Positions 9,090 through 9,878 of a stretch of DNA of 9,878 nucleotides are shown here, in pieces; position 1 is the stretch's first letter, and each line of letters begins with the position of its first letter. Under the pieces are notes generated by a model that saw only the letters and a program-made list of their open reading frames with translations, was not told where the DNA came from and searched no databases. A program made the position numbers and the translations under genes. Source of the DNA: DATLOJ01 sp035536315. GTDB lineage: Bacteria > Actinomycetota > CADDZG01 > JAHWKV01. The stretch is from NCBI GenBank assembly GCA_035536315.1, contig DATLOJ010000131.1:1-9878 (forward strand), written 5' to 3'.

Positions 9090-9479
9090 ATGCCCACAAC
9101 GAAGATGCCCATCCTTAGCTGCTCCTTTTGCGGGAAGGACAAGGATGCGGTCGAAAAGCTCATTGCCGGCCCGGCCGTCTGCATCTGCAATGAGTGCATC
9201 GCGCTTTGCAACGAGATCATGGTCGAGGAAAGCGCTCCCGGTGCCATCAACAGTTACGAACTAGAACAAGAGGACTCGAGCACAGCAGACACCGAAAAGC
9301 TGCTTGAGATGGTGCGAAGGACGCAATCTCAAGCCAATGGCCTGGCGGCGCCATTGGATGCTTACCTCGGCGAGCTCATCGACCGGCTGCGGGGGCAGAG
9401 TGTGACTTGGGCCCGCATCGGCGAGGCCCTCGGCGTTTCTCGTCAGGCCGCCTGGATGCGCTTCTCGAACGAGGAGTAG
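9090..9479 (+). CDS. ClpX-type zinc-binding domain protein with C-terminal helix-turn-helix
   Basis: This is a 129-residue soluble protein. Residues 10-46 match the zinc-binding domain at the N-terminus of the unfoldase ClpX: Cys11, Cys14, Cys33 and Cys36 follow CX2C-X18-CX2C, with the characteristic [20 protein letters not shown] stretch. There is no AAA+ domain; the protein is far too short to be ClpX (about 420 residues) and has its own stop and promoter, so it is not a truncation. An acidic linker (about 46-70) leads to a helical region and a likely DNA-binding helix-turn-helix, [21 protein letters not shown] (split across 105-125). In ClpX this zinc domain dimerises and binds adaptors and substrates. 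Here it may provide dimerisation for a regulator, or link DNA binding to the Clp protease. I believe similar small proteins occur in other actinobacteria, but I know of no described function. Its stop abuts that of the convergent nadE gene. Confidence 0.85.
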   Translation: MPTTKMPILSCSFCGKDKDAVEKLIAGPAVCICNECIALCNEIMVEESAPGAINSYELEQEDSSTADTEKLLEMVRRTQSQANGLAAPLDAYLGELIDRLRGQSVTWARIGEALGVSRQAAWMRFSNEE

Positions 9480-9878
9480 CTACAAGTAAGGGCGGTACCT
9501 GTTTGTGATCGGCAGCCGGCGGTCCTTGCCGAAGGCCCTATCCGTTACCTTGATTCCCGGAGGCGCCTGCCTTCGTTTGTACTCGGCCAGGTCGACCATG
9601 CGGGCCACTCTCTTGACGACCTCCTCATCGAACCCCATCGCGACGATCTGGTCGATCGAACGGTCGTCCTCGACGTAAGCCTCGAGAATCGGATCCAGGA
9701 TCTCGTATGGAGGAAGTGAGTCGGTGTCGTACTGATCCGGCCTTAGCTCCGCCGTCGGAGGGCGCTCGATGATCGACGCCGGGATCACCTCGGTCCGGGA
9801 GTTGCGCCAGCGCGCCAGCCGGTAGACAAGAGTCTTCGGTACGTCTTTCAGGACTGCGTACCCCCCGGCCATGTCGCC
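9480..9878 (-). CDS. nadE: Glutamine-dependent NAD+ synthetase, C-terminal part
   Basis: The last 132 codons of a gene that enters from the right edge; the start is outside the window. The protein ends in the synthetase domain of NadE, which amidates nicotinic acid adenine dinucleotide to NAD+ using ATP and nitrogen from glutamine or ammonia. Recognisable are [20 protein letters not shown], the substrate-site segment [29 protein letters not shown] and the C-terminal [21 protein letters not shown] with PITNRYR. These C-terminal motifs are typical of the long, glutaminase-fused form, but the glutaminase domain itself is not visible. The ATG at 9872 is internal, since the frame is open to the edge with family sequence (Gly-Asp) before it. 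The gene converges on the zinc-finger/HTH gene with no bases between the two stops. Confidence 0.9.
   Translation of the reverse strand, partial: GDMAGGYAVLKDVPKTLVYRLARWRNSRTEVIPASIIERPPTAELRPDQYDTDSLPPYEILDPILEAYVEDDRSIDQIVAMGFDEEVVKRVARMVDLAEYKRRQAPPGIKVTDRAFGKDRRLPITNRYRPYL

Overview
The window reads as chromosomal DNA of an actinobacterium or a close relative. It is fairly GC-rich, its starts include GTG and TTG, and it carries an amt-glnK-glnD nitrogen operon next to an adenylylatable type I glutamine synthetase. Upstream of both nitrogen transcription units are arrays of five-base half-sites every 11 bp that resemble binding sites of the actinobacterial nitrogen regulator GlnR. At the left edge a site-2 protease gene runs into what looks like the actinobacterial tRNA m1A58 methyltransferase gene. 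No species can be named from the sequence alone.

Layout. Positions 1-1882 (minus strand) hold a tightly coupled operon: an enoyl-CoA hydratase/isomerase-family protein, a membrane site-2 protease with two CBS domains, and the first 23 codons of a probable trmI. Successive genes overlap by four bases (ATGA, then TTGA). Positions 1883-2016 are a divergent promoter region with a GlnR-like array and a short hairpin. Positions 2017-5962 (plus) hold the ammonium transporter (amt), the PII protein (glnK) and the PII nucleotidyltransferase (glnD). Positions 5963-6121 are the glnA control region with a second GlnR-like array. Positions 6122-7558 are glnA, closed by a strong hairpin terminator at 7578-7605. 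Positions 7640-9034 (plus) hold a DUF4214-methyltransferase fusion and a GNAT acetyltransferase. Positions 9035-9089 are a compact promoter with a perfect 14-bp palindrome on its -35 box. Positions 9090-9479 (plus) encode a 129-residue protein joining a ClpX-type zinc-binding domain to a helix-turn-helix. Positions 9480-9878 (minus) are the C-terminal part of a glutamine-dependent NAD+ synthetase that runs off the window. No stretch longer than 300 bases lacks a gene.

How the genes work together. Amt imports ammonium, and GlnK (PII, with Tyr51 present) binds and gates Amt. GlnD modifies and demodifies PII in response to nitrogen status. GlnA fixes ammonium into glutamine and keeps the tyrosine (Tyr406) that a GlnE adenylyltransferase would modify; GlnE is not in the window. 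The paired arrays suggest that the two units answer to one transcriptional regulator. The remaining genes are not obviously tied to nitrogen. The least ordinary part is the small ClpX-zinc-finger/HTH gene with its palindromic promoter, which looks like an autoregulated DNA-binding or adaptor protein.
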